From Gymnopus androsaceus JB14 (lineage: Eukaryota > Basidiomycota > Agaricomycetes > Agaricales > Omphalotaceae), in assembly GCA_009733575.1 (NCBI GenBank), contig ML769431.1, forward strand, positions 124,001-188,000: a stretch of DNA of 64,000 bases, written 5' to 3'. The notes below the pieces were generated by a model. That model saw nothing but the letters and a program-made list of their open reading frames with translations. It was not told the origin of the DNA and made no database searches. Position numbers and translations under genes: made by a program. This document shows, one piece after another, positions 1-13,718 of this stretch; positions within the stretch are counted from its first letter, which is position 1; each line of letters opens with the position of its first letter.

Positions 1-12
1 CGGCTACATCAC

Positions 13-2339
13 CTATAAAGCTGCCTTCAAGTCTCGATTCCAAGTAAACCCCGCCTTGCTCCACGCCGGCATCTCAGTCTCAAACATCCCCAAACTCGTC
101 GTATACCTCAACGCATGAAGAAAAATATACAACTTTTCGGGATCCGGATCCGGATGTAGCGGCAGGTAGCATTCAGGACAATACAATTGCTTTGCATCGT
201 CCGCCGCTGGACCTTGTGGGAATTGTTCTGGTCCAGCATTCACGTCGGAAGAGGAGGAAATCATGTCGCGCGCGAGGGAGATGGCTTCGGCTGTGGTGAG
301 CTGTATGGGCTCTAAAGGGTCAGGGATACGGACAAGAGGGATGAACGCTTTGGATTTAGGCGCAGAGTATTGGCCAGTTGGCTCTGCGACTACGTCGGGT
401 GCGTGTTTATTGAGTGGGGTAGGCTCCACACCTTCGAGAGGCGTAGAAACTTCACTCGTTAGCTCGCTGAATGGTGGGTCGGCACTAATCATCGGCTTTG
501 TTTCCGAGATTCCAGACGTCGCAACAGCGGCGTCGTTGATACTGGTACCCTTCATAGCGGCGTTGAGTTGTTCATCAACAAACTCCCCCTTGTTCTTTTG
601 TCTTTGGTTGCGTGGCGGAGGCTTCTTCAAAGCGAGGTCCCGAGGCGCTCTTAAATTGCCCTTGGCACGAAAGATGACATCCCTCCAACGGCTCCAATCT
701 TCAGCTTCGTCCTAAACCATTCATACGCTGACGATGAGTTCCTAGATCAACAGGAAGGGGAAGAAGACTAACCTTCATGTTCCTTAATCTCGTTATAACG
801 CCAACGGCTTCGCTTGATAGCGGTACCGGTGATCCCATGCCAATGTCTTCACCAGTTTCCCTAGGAAATAATTTGGCAGGCATCGACGACGATTCTTTCG
901 CATTGGTAGTATCGTTCGTCCGTGCAAGAGATTCGGGATTGCCGTGTAGTTCGGCGAGATGCGGAGGTGGTGCGGGCGCACTACGTTCATCGCTTGGTAT
1001 AGTATCTATACCTCCCTTGCCCATCTTCTCACCCTATGAATGATTTGAGTACGAATAGTGGAGCATACGACGTGCTGTTTACCCAGATCTTACTATCCCC
1101 ATAAACTGGGTCATTCGAGATGGGATGACCAAGATACTGAAGATGTACACGGAGTTGATGAGCTGGAAAGGATGTCAGTTTATATATACTTCCACAATGA
1201 TAAAACTTACAGCGGCCAGTAAACGGTTTACAGTGGACCACACTAGTGTCCGTGCTCTCGTCATAACGAATAAGAGTGAAGATGGTTTTGGCGGGTTTTC
1301 CTTCCGGATGTACGATATTCAAGCCCATCTGACGATCTACAGTGAGTAGTGGCTCTTCACAGACTACTTCTGTGCTAGATCATTGATCGATGGGTCAGAC
1401 GGACCAAAGGGATCAGACATAAAGCTCACTCTGGAAATTTGCCATTGACTCGCGCTACGTATTCCTTACGAACCGTGCCTGATACGAATTCGCTCGTGAG
1501 TCTTCGTGCACAGGCAGCAGACGTAGGAAGGATCATTAGACCAGAGGTTAGTCGATCTAAGCGGTTGACAGCTAAAAGAAAGCATTGAGACCTTGGTGTT
1601 CAACAAATGCCAGGCTAGCGACTCACTGTACACCTTTTCGTAACCAAAATCACTCATCAATATTGCCACTAGTGTATTTCGATGATATCTTCCCGAAGCA
1701 TGGACGGGCTAAAGAGAAAGCGGTTCTGAGATGTAACGTCAAAGGCTGAGACGGAGATGGACGAACGAACGATGCTTCCAGGTTTATCTACGACAATAAA
1801 TTCCTTTTCCTTGTCTTCCAGCAGTATTCTCACGGGGATAGATGATACTGGTGGTTCATGGCGATGTACAACATTCCTGCATGAGCATTGAGATGATTGC
1901 AATAGAGAGATTGGATATTACGGACTCCATACGATCTCCGTTTTGTACTATATGGTCTGGACTTGCTACTTGACCATTTATAGTGGTAACACCTGATTCT
2001 AGTGCATATCTCTGGTAAAATTGGTTAGAAAAATCTACGAAAAAAAGAAGATCTACCAACATAGTACTCCATAGATCGATCTCTGAACTCGGTCGAGACA
2101 ACTTCCAATAATTCTCGGCCTAACCATCTTTCCTTCGCATAAGTAGTATAAGGGTACCAATAAGCTGGTATTTTCTTCAGTCCTGGGCCGGCAGTTGGCG
2201 TTGGAGAAACTTCGCCGCCCAAACTCGTCATTATCAGGCAAGAGATTATATGTCGAAATTGATCTTGAATAGGAATTAGTGGAGGAGGGCGAACGACTCG
2301 AACGCGGCCAATGATGCTTGAAAACCCTGGAGATGCCAC
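13..2339 (-). CDS. tRNA pseudouridine synthase, RluA/RIB2-PUS9 family
   Basis: Isomerises uridine to pseudouridine in RNA; the fungal relatives Pus9 and Rib2/Pus8 act on position 32 of tRNA. From the start at 2339 the exons give an N-terminal S4-like RNA-binding stretch (SGVTTINGQVASP, about 1970-2020). The catalytic core follows, with NRLDRLTSG near 1535-1570; its Asp is the family nucleophile. Next comes TGRSHQLRVHLQYLGHP, split by an intron at about 1165-1213. The C terminus (about 100-180) has a CPECxLPLxPDP segment also seen in fungal homologues. At least six short introns can be joined without a frame break, so the gene looks intact. The middle-to-C-terminal linker (about 300-1000) is low complexity. 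The stop is the TAG at 13-15. I cannot tell Pus8/Rib2-like from Pus9-like; no deaminase domain is visible, which favours a Pus9-like enzyme. Confidence 0.85.
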
Positions 2340-3330
2340 TGTAGCAGCTGAATCCAGTTTAGTATGACTGCAAGATGGGAGTCAAGTGAAAAATCGGCGT
2401 GACTCATCACAAAACTCAATTGAAATTATCGTAAGTGTGACAGTATACATCAAGTATCTACTACTGCAAAGATCAGAATTTTGCCAATTGCCTTCAATCC
2501 AGACCCTCCTTAGGATAGCGCCACGATTAGGCCACAAGGTTTTTGGTGTCCAAGGATGTGTGGCAGAGCGTTCGTGCGCCGCAGGCAAATCTACACGTTT
2601 GACGCAGCTTGCTCGATTTCTTCGATGACTTCCCCTGAGTCTGTGTGCGCCGCCACTTCGAGAATCTTAGCAATAACCTTCTCCTCGAGGGGGCAGGCTG
2701 AAAAGACCCAGTAGATCAGACGGCCGTTTGATCTACTGTACCTGAATCAAAACGGATGGTAAGGAAAGAGATACTTCGACTTGCCTGAACATTATCTGGA
2801 AATTGGAGACGAAAGCAAAGACCGTAGATCCCGAAACTTGACATCATTGGGTACGACGACACGGTCAAGCTCAGAGTTCAGTATGCGTAAATGACACCGT
2901 TCTCTGACACCAACAGCGCCTGACTAACCAAGCAGAATGTCACATGCGTAGGCAGAGTAATATCCACGAATATTAAATGTATTGGTGAGGTCGAATCCTG
3001 CTCGAGCTTTCTTGAAGGTCCTTCTAGATGAATTGTCAGTGTTTGGGTGGCCGCCACCAAGCAGAAAGATACGTTCTAGTCGGCAAATTGTCAAGGTGCT
3101 CTTGCTCTTGGGCCCAGACGAGGACAAGAAGTTGAGGAAGTAGGTCGGAGAAAAAGAAAGTGAAAGAAAGGATCCGGCAAGACCCGGCTCGAAGCGGCAT
3201 GTGCTCGTTTAGGGCAGGCGAAAACGCGCGTCACATAGAGGGAATGCATCGTTATCCCTGGATAATTCCTACTCCCATCAGGGTGATATGACATTAAAGG
3301 GTACTCATCTATAAGCCTCAACCCTCAACC
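2340..3330 (-). other. possible minus-strand exons, unidentified
   Basis: Several short minus-strand open segments read like protein, for example one ending EEIEQAASNV near 2603 and one with RTFKKARAGFDL near 3000. A GT-AG intron can be placed at about 2696-2745. I could not assemble one convincing protein or assign a family. This may be a small gene upstream of the pseudouridine synthase, or a relic. Confidence 0.2.
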
Positions 3331-6300
3331 TCAGAGCCAAAATCAAAAAGAGGCAGTCCAGAGATCATCGCCTTCCAACTTGGAGTCCGTGGTCTAAACT
3401 ACTGAGCAATAAGTATACGAATAAACAATGAATTCTTAGGTTCCCGAGGAGCCGAAAAACCATGTGTCAGTCCAAGTGGGATTCAAGCCGAAACGAAAGA
3501 TGAACTCGACGGCGTTTATAGAAAATATGAACGCCTTTCGGCGGGAGAAAGACGTTTGTTTAATCCTTCGTCTTCTCCTTCTTCTAATTTCCTGCGCTAC
3601 AGTCTCTTGTATTTTGTCGGCATTTGACTAGCAGGAAATTTACCAGCCGCACACTCGAAGGGATTCAGAGCGACAAACACATAATACTTAACTTGAGAAT
3701 GACAGGTAAGCAAGTTCGACATTGTATTGATTTCTGGTTGGATGTTTTTCAAGGTGAGCTCCCGCCCCGTGCGGGTAATTGACCCGTAAGGTATAGCTCC
3801 TTCAAAGAACCTTTCGGTCTATATGGAGGCTGGCTCCTCCAGTATGCGCCAACTCCATCGAGACTTGGATGCGAAAAAAAACTTGGTTCTACGTGCTATC
3901 CCAACAAATACCCTCCGGCGCTTTCATTTCCTAGGTCTGTCGCCTCCCATTACAATTTGTTCCACAGAATTCTTCAAAATTTGGTCCTTTCCGAGCTGCA
4001 ATAGCCCAGCGAGGAGCAAGTAATCGAAGAGCTACGGAGCCGATTCCACTACATACCACTCCCAATAGAAATTTCACGATCGCGTCCGTCCGACCAACCA
4101 TTGAAGCAAAGTACTTACATAGGTCGGTTCCGGGCTTAAGGGACTTCGCCTCCGTCTCAGCATTCAATTAATATAGCCATTCATCCACTGGCATTCAAGT
4201 TCAGCACCATTCATTCATTCATTTAAGTCCAGACATCCGTCCCGTTCCGTTGGACCATTAAATGCCGTCGACACTTGTCAGGAATTTGAATAAGTAGGGT
4301 TTATCGCAGACTGGACCTTCTAGATCCTCCGAATGCCACGGTACACTCGTCTTGAATCGTGCCAGTGGTTTTTAGGACTAGTGAATATTAAGTTATTTTA
4401 TTAGTCGGAATCAAGGAAAACAAGTTCCAAACTGGATCTAGCGTGGCGGAAACGAGGAAGTCAGTGATGCGCCCACTAAGATAATAGTGGGACGAGTCCG
4501 GCTCACACATTCTATACGGGGGTTTTTTCTTGAAGGCTATATAGCTCTGAAAGATAGAAATTCGAAATACGCTGACGTAGCATTCTGACTGAAATATTGT
4601 ATCAATATCTTCTGCTTTCGGAATCCGATTTTGCACTTTCTGATTGCTGAAACAGCCGCAGCCTTATAGAGCTCATGGTTCGGATATAGCGTATGCTTTA
4701 CTTACTGCGCACCATGACCGACAGCTGTTAAGCCATGCGCGAACATCAGAACACGAGGTTCGATGAGGAAGCATGAAGCTGTCTGTCTGTCCAGCCAAGG
4801 CTGTGGTCGGAGCCCCCGATCCAAGCCAAACGTGCCATGTACGTGCTAGTATGGTGTTCAGATTCATCCTCAGCAGTAACGGCATATCAGATACTTACTA
4901 GATATGCCGGTGAGGTTGAATTTCCTGATCCAAGCCCAGCGAACCCATGGAAATCTGAGCTGCAAAATGCATATATCCATTATTTCTGACCATATCAGAT
5001 ATCCATTATTTCTGACCCATATTAGGATACATACTTTTTATTTCTCGCCCCATGCTCGGAGCAGGATCGAGAAACGCATACTGGGATAAATATATTGTCA
5101 TTCAGAACCATTGCCACTATCTTCGAGGAAATTCCTACTTACCGGAGACCCTTGCATATCGGTACAATTTGGATTGGACACACGGGAAGAAAGACACTAA
5201 CATGAAACTGTACTTATTGTGCTCGGAGTCGTCCAATACAACTTGCCACTAATCCGGTAGTTAGAGCTCCGACGCGTCCTAAATCATATGGAAGGAGGGC
5301 TGTGGAGGACTCGGCCATGGAAGACTCGGCCAGAAGGACAGAGACGTCGACGTATGTAGCAGCTTCGATAAACAAGTATTCAGTATGTACCTGGAAGTTT
5401 GATTAACAGAATCTCTCGGGGTCCAAAGGAACAATCCTCTTTCAACAAAGCATGTGCCATAGCAGTTCAGAGACCGAGACCGAGATAGGAAATTCGGTGA
5501 CAAAATCATACCCGAAGACGTGTTTCTGTAGAAAAGAAGCAAGGAGCAGCATGAATGTTGCCTAGCTAGAAGAGCACGCCTAGACCTCACGAATTATTTA
5601 TATTTAAATTTCAGAATTCTGACCGACCTTTCGCACTGATGAATTGTACTAGGAGAAGGAAGCGAAAGCCCACAGGTACATTAGTACGGTATATTTTGAT
5701 CCTTACCTGCGATTAAGCTCCCTGAAAATAAAAGGGCTATAAACTAAAAAAAGGGGGATGTTCAAATTCGGTACTTGCAATTCGGATTCCGTTGGGATTC
5801 CAGTCTTGTTCCGGCCCCCGGATAGACAGCATTGATGACCCGTCGTGGAAGAAACCTGATCTAGACGGAGTGTATGATGGAAAATTTTGCTAGAAGCATC
5901 AACAATGAAGCCAGGGAGATGGAAGAACAGCTTCATGGTCGAAATGGGCGCTTACCGGGCGCCAATCCTCCCACCAATCTACAACAGCACTAAAGCTTAT
6001 GGATGATTATTTTGTGGCACCACATACTACGATGCTATCGGTATGGTTCATGATTAGCTAGAAACAGCTTCCACAGCTCGTTCAGCTCTACGATGAATTG
6101 ACCATAGCAGACCATAGCACATTAGTGGCAGTGGCTTTCCTCTAGCCTGGATTGGTGCCACCGTCCCAAGATGGCTACTACGGTTTTCGCTAAAGGATAA
6201 AACATGAAACGAACTCGCGAAACTCCCATCTTTCAAGCCCGACAGCAGTTATCAGTTCAGCGGATTACTTGTGTTTTCCTTGGGGTAAGCATCAGTGCCA

Positions 6301-7316
6301 TGAGCATGTAGTATTCCCTCGTCTCCTTCGTGAGTCTTCTTTAATTTAGCCTCATAGGTGCGTAGTTCTGTATCATCTAGAGCCCAATAAAACGATCAAA
6401 CTCTAGTAGTAACGTTGCTCCTCACTTTGTTTTGGCTGTACTTGTCTCGTCGCGGCTGCACTCGCTCAGATAGAGTATCGCAACAAGAACCAATATCTCC
6501 CGGGTCTACATTTATTATCGTAATGGCGACCTTGTCTCGGAAGTCGTAGTCCGAGTCTGCTGATGTCTTCTATCGTTGGAGTGGTCTTGAATACAGCATG
6601 GGGTTGTTAGAGGTACGTTACGTCCTTCCTGCGCCGTCCTTCACGCACATACCTTGAGGTTGAATGTTAATCTTGTGGAGTTCTCTAGCTCTAGTGGATG
6701 AATTCAGTTTAGCTCTTGAACTCGGCAAATCGTTTATCGCGATGATGGCTATCTGGATTTTTAGGAGAGGCTCTCTGGGTCCGACGTTCAGACTGGTCTC
6801 TCGCTAGGCAAAGTTCCTGCATTTATAATTCTATCATTGTGCGCGTAATTCCGCATTTTGTGTCTGTCGAGTAGACTCGGAGCATGGCTGTATGCAGTAT
6901 AGCTCGCTTATGGGTACCTGATTAGTACCACAACGAAACCCGATGATTGGCGTATTCTATCTGGATAAGGCAAATCGGCAACTAGGATTCAGCCTAGGAT
7001 CGAAAATTCTGACGTTTGAGTAAGAAGAAGCGAGCCCGATGGATCTTTGCAAGTATTTATTTATTTGACACATGAAATGATGAGTGACGAAGCTCTTTCG
7101 AGTTACCTCGCTTGTCTGTCCGACTTGTCTCCTTGTCTGCTAGACTTGTACGATAGTTTTTTTTTCTTATAAACCGAATTCGACACTTGTCAAGTCCCTT
7201 CAACCCGATTTCAACTAAACACCGATCGGTATTTGCCACAACGCTTTCCTGTTTTCTTTCGATTTTCGGACGCGACGCAGACGCGTTTTTTGTCTTGAAT
7301 TCCTTCACCGTCTATC
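3331..7316. other. gene-poor stretch of about 4 kb
   Basis: No reading frame here looks like a protein on either strand and no family was recognised. A 19-bp direct repeat (4973-4991 and 4999-5017) is the only small-scale structure noticed. The last few hundred bases should hold the promoter of the aminotransferase gene starting at 7317. No tRNA or transposon signature was seen. Confidence 0.4.
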
Positions 7317-10073
7317 ATGGGCAACTCACAGTCCAATAATGCTCGGAATAATCGGATCATCCACCCAGCCAGAACCTCCCATTCCTCCAGGTTGACCCTC
7401 ATTCGAACGCTTCGCATCCCCAATCCATTCGACGACGACATTCAAGCATTGGAAACCATCTTCACACCCAAGGCCCATTCGTCATCAACGCTCAGCCTCT
7501 GCCGGTCTATTCTCTCGTCTCAGTCTGGGATGCGCGTCTCCAGATGTCTCCATCTTGAGCAGAGAATCCGATCTCAGATGCTTCAGACTGGTTAGACAAT
7601 GACGAAAAGGTTCGATTCGTTCACCTCTCGCGCTACAGCGATGAGCCTCCAACAAGTCCCAGTACCACCACTTTCAGCAAAAACAGCCAGCCTACACAAC
7701 TTCCTTGCTCACCTCCTTCTCATTTGGCCTACTATTCTCCTCCAATCTCGGACGGTCGCAAGGCGTCATTGGACTCGGCAGCAGAAGCAGCCTTTGACAT
7801 CTTTCTCAAACAGTTCCCTCGTACGTTCACTATCGGCTCCAGATACTTATTATCTAGTTTGACATCCTTCTTCGATACAGAATATCGCTTAACATGGATC
7901 CTTGACACCCTTCGACGCACAGACTACACCCGGCTCTTACGAACTTCATCCCAACGCGCCAGTGAAACGGAAACCTACGTCGACTACATGGGCGGCTCAC
8001 TGTACCCGGAATCTCTCATCCGAGTTCATACCGAGTTTCTGGCTGGTAACGTCCTAGGCAACACACACTCAATTAGCGCAAGGTAAGCTTCATTCGGGTC
8101 CTTTTCGAGACTTTAATCCATCTCCGGCTAAATTCAACTTGTTTCCAGCTCCCAGCTTTCCTTGAAACACGCAGAGGAAGCGAGGAGAGCTGTCCTCGAG
8201 TTCTTCGGAGCTCCAACATCTACATCCAGCTCCCATGACGACGACTCGGACGAGTATACGGTAATATTCACGCCAAACGCTTCTGGAGCACTCAAGCTTG
8301 TTGGAGAAGCGTTTCAGTTCTCGGAAGGTACATTTCATACGGCGGCCTACAGAAAAATCCAATTAACTTTCTGTCCTTTACAGGAAGCTCCTTTGTTCTC
8401 GGCGTGGATTCGCACAACAGCGTCAACGGTATTCGCGAGTTTGCCAGACGAGGTGGAGCCAAAGTCGTGTATGTTCCCGCTAGTGGAAAGAAAGGCGATG
8501 AAGGCGCGTTCGACTTGAATGAAGCCAAGGTAATTTCGGGCTATATGCGGTCGTACTGTTCAGCCTGGCTGATTACTCGGGTTGTAGAATATCCTAAAAA
8601 GAAACAGGCCGCCACCGAATACACCCAGTCTATATGCACTGACAGGTCTTTCGAATATAACCAATGCCAAGTGTCCCGCTTTATATTCCTCCTCTTCCTC
8701 TAAAGAAGATGGTTCAATCATCACCTATGCACGGAATCTTGGATACAACACTCTCCTAGACGCAGCTGCATTGGCGCCAACGACGCGAATATCTCTCGCA
8801 GAGATGCCTGTCGATGCTCTCGCCGTGTCGTTTTACAAAATGTTTGGATTCCCTACGGGTGTTGGAGCTCTGGTCGTGAGTTTATTTTCCTTTGTTTTAG
8901 TACTCGGCATCGAATCAAACTTGTTCTTCTACAGGTACGGAAAGGCTTCCTTCGTATGTTGAGAAGCGGAAGACCATGGTTCGCGGGAGGTACAGTGGAT
9001 GTCGTACAGGTTCCCGGCAAAGTTCGCACAATGAAAGGTGTCGGAGAAGAATTCGAAGGCTTCGAGGTATATACCTTTTCCTTCTCTCCTTCCTTCTCTT
9101 CACTGACTTCTTTCTGTATGTGCAGGACGGGACGATCAACTACCTTCCTCCTCCCTGCTATCACCTCCGGGCTGCACCTCCTCTCTGCCTACCTCCCATT
9201 CCTGCCTCTCCGTCTCAACTGTCTCTTGCATCATCTTGTTACGGAGCTAGGCAAAATCCGCCATCGGGATCAGGATGGGCGGATGATCACTGTGAAGGAT
9301 AGCAGAGGCGGCTTGCCAGTGTGTAAAGTCCTCTCCCGCATTCCGAAGAAGGTTTTAAAGGGGGTAGGAGAGACGGACGAAGATGCAGGAGCGGTAGTTG
9401 CATGCATTTTCCTGGATGTGCGTAGAGATTGATTTCTTGCATTTTACGCTTTCTGGATTGGGTACTGATTCCTTGTCTTTATAGGAAGCCGGGAGAGACT
9501 CTTCCTCTCTCGTTCATCGCTTACTCGGCCGCACAAGAAGGCATCTCTCTGCGAACGGGATGTATGTGCAATCCCGGCGGTGCCGCTGCCCTCTTAGGGA
9601 TACAAGAGACTATGAAAGATGTCGAAGAGGGAGGCATGATGCGTGAGGGTATGACGCTTCGTGAATTCGAACAAGAAGTCGAACGTGAACGCCAGCGGAG
9701 AGGAATCTACCAGAACCAACGGGTGGAACAGGGACTCGGAGGCAGGACGGAGCTTGGTGTAGTTCGAATAAGTCTCGGACTTGGGACTGACTGGAGTGAT
9801 CTTTGGCGGGTTCTACAGTGGGTGAAGAAGGTGGGGAATGCGAGGGAACGCAAGGTGATGTGGCGGAGGTGGATAGGGACGACGACGTCGGAGGCTCATG
9901 CTCAGGCTGAGCTCGATGATGATGATGAGTGGCGGGAAGAGGAGGGAGGTGCGATTCGTCGACGGGAAGCAGTAGCTGCATGTGTTCCGTGTAAAAGTCC
10001 AGGGACTGAGATAAACGTTTCGTTGGTGGAAGAAGAAGAAGGATGGGACACGATGATCGGGAGAGCTATTTGA
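7317..10073 (+). CDS. class-V aminotransferase, Mo-cofactor-sulfurase-like PLP protein
   Basis: A pyridoxal-phosphate protein resembling the NifS-like domain of molybdenum-cofactor sulfurase. Recognisable segments in order are YVDYMGGSLYPESLI and NVLGNTHS (about 7975-8075), FTPNASGALKLVGEAF (8270), GVDSHNSVNGIREFARRGGA (8400-8460), SFYKMFGFPTGVGALV (8830-8880; the Lys should bind PLP), DGTINYL (9125) and RTGCMCNPGGAAALL (9555-9595; a desulfurase-like Cys). There is no C-terminal MOSC domain, so it is shorter than full sulfurases. The N terminus MGNSQS matches an N-myristoylation consensus. Introns lie at about 8083-8149, 8327-8383, 8530-8586, 8877-8934, 9067-9125 and 9420-9484. The frame has to slip by one base after DGTINYL (about 9149), and the join at about 9484 is also out of phase. 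Both could be assembly errors or inactivation. The exon structure between 7440 and 7562 is not resolved. Confidence 0.75.
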
Positions 10074-10305
10074 TTGGCTGGTTTTCGTTTCCTTCAGCTC
10101 ACTGTGGACATGGACATTATGTTTTTCTATGCTTAGGATGGATCCTACTACTTGCACCTTTTATTTAATCTCGTATACATTCCGAGCAGTAGCCCTAATT
10201 CTTTGTATCATATACTGCATGCTTATTCTTCCGCAGCTGTACTTCTGTATCGAGGATACCGTATTAGAAGATTTATCCAAGACTTGAATTCACGACAGAA
10301 AAATC

Positions 10306-11831
10306 CTATAAACGAACATCTTCAACTGCTTTCCAAACTTCCATGCCACCTTCTCCGCCAACACCAACCATCCCTCGTCTCCAATCGACGCTCAGGACCT
10401 TTTTCTTTCCCTCCCAAGCTTTAAAGCTCGTAATAGCGCTTTTCATACTCCGTAAATCCCATAGACGCACAATACCATCGTAAGCGCCAGTGACAACCTG
10501 GTGCGGGGTCGACCCAGTAGCAAGACAGGATGGTGTCGCAGCATGCGGAAGAGAGCCTGAGGATGTCGAGGTTGACGTCAACGAGGACGCTTGGCGAACG
10601 TCGTATAGCGTAACCGTACGATCAGTTGATGCTGCAAGAGCTGTATTCCCATCTGAATTCAATGCAATATCCAAGAACGGTTTTTCAGATGATGTCTGGA
10701 ACGAGCCGTGAGCAAACGAAACGAAAAAAAAGAGATACGGTCGTGTAGCTTACAATGGTATGCGTACAAACACCATTTTCGATATCCCATAAGCGTACCG
10801 TAGAGTCGAGTCCACAGCTGTACGCCGTAGTTTCGTTACCTACGTTCCCGAATACGACTCGTGAAACTCTGGCAGTATGAGATTTTAACACCATGGAAGG
10901 CGCTTTTCGCTTGGCCTTTTCCGCAGAATCATTCGTCCCTCCATTCAACTTTCGCCTCTTTTTTCTTTCTCGCTCGTTGATAGGTGCTTCCGGGACTTCG
11001 TCCGATGAAGGTACAGCGGTGTCCCAGAGACCGATCAGGGTATCCCACGACGAAGTGAGTAGATGCGTTCCAGATGAATTGGACGCGATGGAAGAAACTG
11101 GAGCGGTATGCAAGTGCAGCTTCGCAAGGGTTTTCGATTCCGAGCTAGATGCCGAGTCTGACGACAGTGAAATTCGAGTGATTTGGGCAGATAGGTCGTG
11201 CGAGGAGGTTGCGATTAGATGCGCAGACTTGTCCTCGTCTGAACTAGATTTTGAGGCTGGTATCACGCAAAGGGAGGTGATAGGCGCAGTGTGGGCTAGC
11301 GTACTGAACGCCAATTTTTGAGAATAGTCGAAAAATCTGATGTAACCGTCGTAGGAGGCAGTAATGAAATGACTGGAAGGAAACGAGTTTAGACGCTTGG
11401 TAAGACTTGTGTTCAAAGAACCTTACCCAGGAAGATGGCAAGACACAGAAGATACCCAGTCTTCATGAGGAATATCCGACATTTTCTGAGGCGGCATTAC
11501 CGATTCAATGTACTCGAGCTCCAGAGTTTCTTCCTATCACTTCGATAATCAGCGTCCTGTTCCTTGGAAATAAATTCGAAAGACATACTTCTCCAATGCC
11601 ATTTTCAGCGCAATAGTCTCCCAAACTTGTCCGTAAGAGTTCTCCTTTGATCAAAAAGTCAAAAGGTATAGGTTTTGTGAGAGATAGCGCTTTATTTATT
11701 AATTGGGACAAGTGAAAGCGCTTCCAGCTTGTGGGTATCATGAATTTTTGGGTAGGAAGAGGGTACGGGGTTTGGGTCGTGAATATGACCGAACATGATG
11801 GTGCTGTAGCCGATGTCGATGTCGAAGCCAT
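10306..11831 (-). CDS. YTM1: Ribosome biogenesis protein YTM1 (WDR12)
   Basis: A nucleolar WD40 protein of the Nop7-Erb1-Ytm1 (PeBoW) complex, needed for 60S ribosomal subunit maturation and removed by the AAA-ATPase Rea1/Midasin. The first exon encodes the N-terminal NLE/UBL domain (VIFTTQTPYPLPTQKF, ending ETLELEYIESVMPP across an intron at about 11530-11590). WD repeats follow: GHFITASYDGYIRFFD, HLLTSSWDTLIGLWD, TAYSCGLDSTVRLWD and VVTGAYDGIVRLWD. A lysine/arginine-rich insert (ERERKKRRKLNGG, about 10960) sits between repeats, as in other fungal YTM1 proteins. Introns lie at about 11375-11425 and 10706-10754. The start is the ATG at 11831 and the stop the TAG at 10306; all joins are in phase, so the gene looks intact. 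It is convergent with the aminotransferase gene; the two stops are about 230 bases apart. Confidence 0.9.
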
Positions 11832-13718
11832 TTTTTTTGGTGAAGGCGGAAGTTCGAGTCTGAAGCAGAAAAAAATGATGGCGTAGGTGGACACGTGTCT
11901 AATGATTCAAGCGCCCGGACTTGGCGCGCGGCCAATATTTACCTCCGCATCCGCACACCCTCTGCTGCTGAAACCCATTTTTTCATACGCAGACTACGGC
12001 GTTCGTCTTGAAACTTTGGAGACAAACGTTTTGTTTTCCCTTGCGTTATGTATGATTCTAACCAGTGGCATCTATTCCCAGAAACTGTTACTGAGCAACG
12101 GCGTATATTATTCTCTCCTTTGAAAGCGGTGGTTAACTTTCAAACGTTGAACACAGGTCTATAGACGGTCAGCTAGAAGCTTGCTCCAGACTCCGAACCT
12201 AGGAACCTATGTACACAGACTGTAGAAAAGAGATCAAATTTTGAATTTCAAGTCAGCCTCCGTCCATGCGTTTCCAATTGATCTTACGATTCGCGTTGGT
12301 TGATTCGCAGAATTTGCGGTTTGCTTGTATATCTAGATCATCGAGGCACTGAAGTCTCCCCAATTTTCTCTTATTGCGAGTTTTGAGGTATGCAGGAGCT
12401 CGAGTTACTGCCCCACAGGAAGGAAGATTTATTACACGGCGTGGTCCAAGAGCTGAACGTCGCTCTCCCGACCTTTGAGGAAACCCCTCGCAACAGATTC
12501 GCCTCAGGCTAAAACCAGCCCAGGAATCTTTAGGCCTGACAATACTGGCTGCCAGGCGCACTGTCTCGTACGTTTCCTGCGCTTCGAGTCTTGCTACATC
12601 CCTGACTTCATTATATCGGTAGAATCGTACAATAATGGCGGTTCACATACGCAGCCAGACCAATCTACCACAGCCGATGAAACTGAGCCTTAATATTTTG
12701 AGAGGGAGGGTCAAATTGAGGGACAGCATTGCAGTAGACCAATCTATTGGAATATCCAGTTGGAATTGGTTGGAACTTGGAATTTTCCTTGGGTACTCTG
12801 AAGGTCAGCACTTGCTTGCTTGTTGCGCCTTCCTTACGGACTTTGATAAAACATAACTCTCTGCCTTTCTTTACCTTAAACCACCATCTCTTCATGCCTT
12901 TTATGATCTAGCTGTATTTACTGTGTCCACTCTCTGATAAACTTGTTACGCTCCTCTCTTTCTCTCCGTTATGCACAATATACAGCAAATACTACTTGTC
13001 CAACAAGCCCAATGACTCCAGATCTCCAGACGTTATGGGGATCATTATGTAGGCTAGCGACACGCTGTCGGACCAAATGCGAGCTCAAATTCAGCTGAGA
13101 AAAGCCCGGCGACACCATGCCAGACATGAAGGAATGGTGAGATAGTATTCTGAGCACAATCATTGCGATTCTGAGCGTAAAGATGTCTTCCAGTGCTTTC
13201 GCAGTAGGTTTTTCGAGCAGCGTGCATCCGAAGGTTTTTAGCCTCATAGCAAGCTTAAGGAGAATTGGCCACCGCGTTTATTTCATTTGTAAGTACCTCC
13301 TCCCGCTCCTCCCGCTCCTCCTGCTCCGATCTCGGTCCGATCGGTCCAACCGTCCTCCCACTCAACCGTCACTTGGATATGTGATCAACTGGGGCTCGAA
13401 TCAGTCCCAGAAAGCCCGCGCTTGCGGCCGGCGGTTGCAGTACATCTGAGCGTCTGGCCCCAGATCTAGATAGAAGAAGAGCAGCGTTGGGTGTTGGGTA
13501 AAACCTTCCTCCTTCCTGCCTTCCTTCCAGCCGTCCAGCTTGCTATAGCTTGGCTTGGCCTCGCTCTTATAAATTGGGCGAGTGAATCGTTATCTCCTCC
13601 AAGAACCTGGTGTTCGTTAAGCTGCTGGTCGGCCTAACTCTTGCTATCTAGCTTTTTTTAAACTCCCTATCACTATCCAGGACCCCTCGCTGTATCCAGC
13701 TCCCGCAAGTCACCCATC
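11832..13718. other. intergenic region upstream of YTM1 and the secreted-protein gene
   Basis: A stretch of about 1.9 kb between divergent genes. No reading frame looks coding. A pyrimidine-rich segment with repeated CTCCTCCCG units lies at about 13288-13330. A TATAAAT box at 13568-13574 lies 145 bases before the ATG at 13719 and probably serves the downstream gene. Confidence 0.4.
13568..13574 (+). promoter_or_regulatory. TATA box of the secreted-protein gene
   Basis: TATAAAT at 13568-13574, about 145 bases upstream of the ATG at 13719 and followed by a pyrimidine-rich leader. This spacing is common for strongly expressed fungal genes. No other TATA-like element lies nearer the start. Confidence 0.4.
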
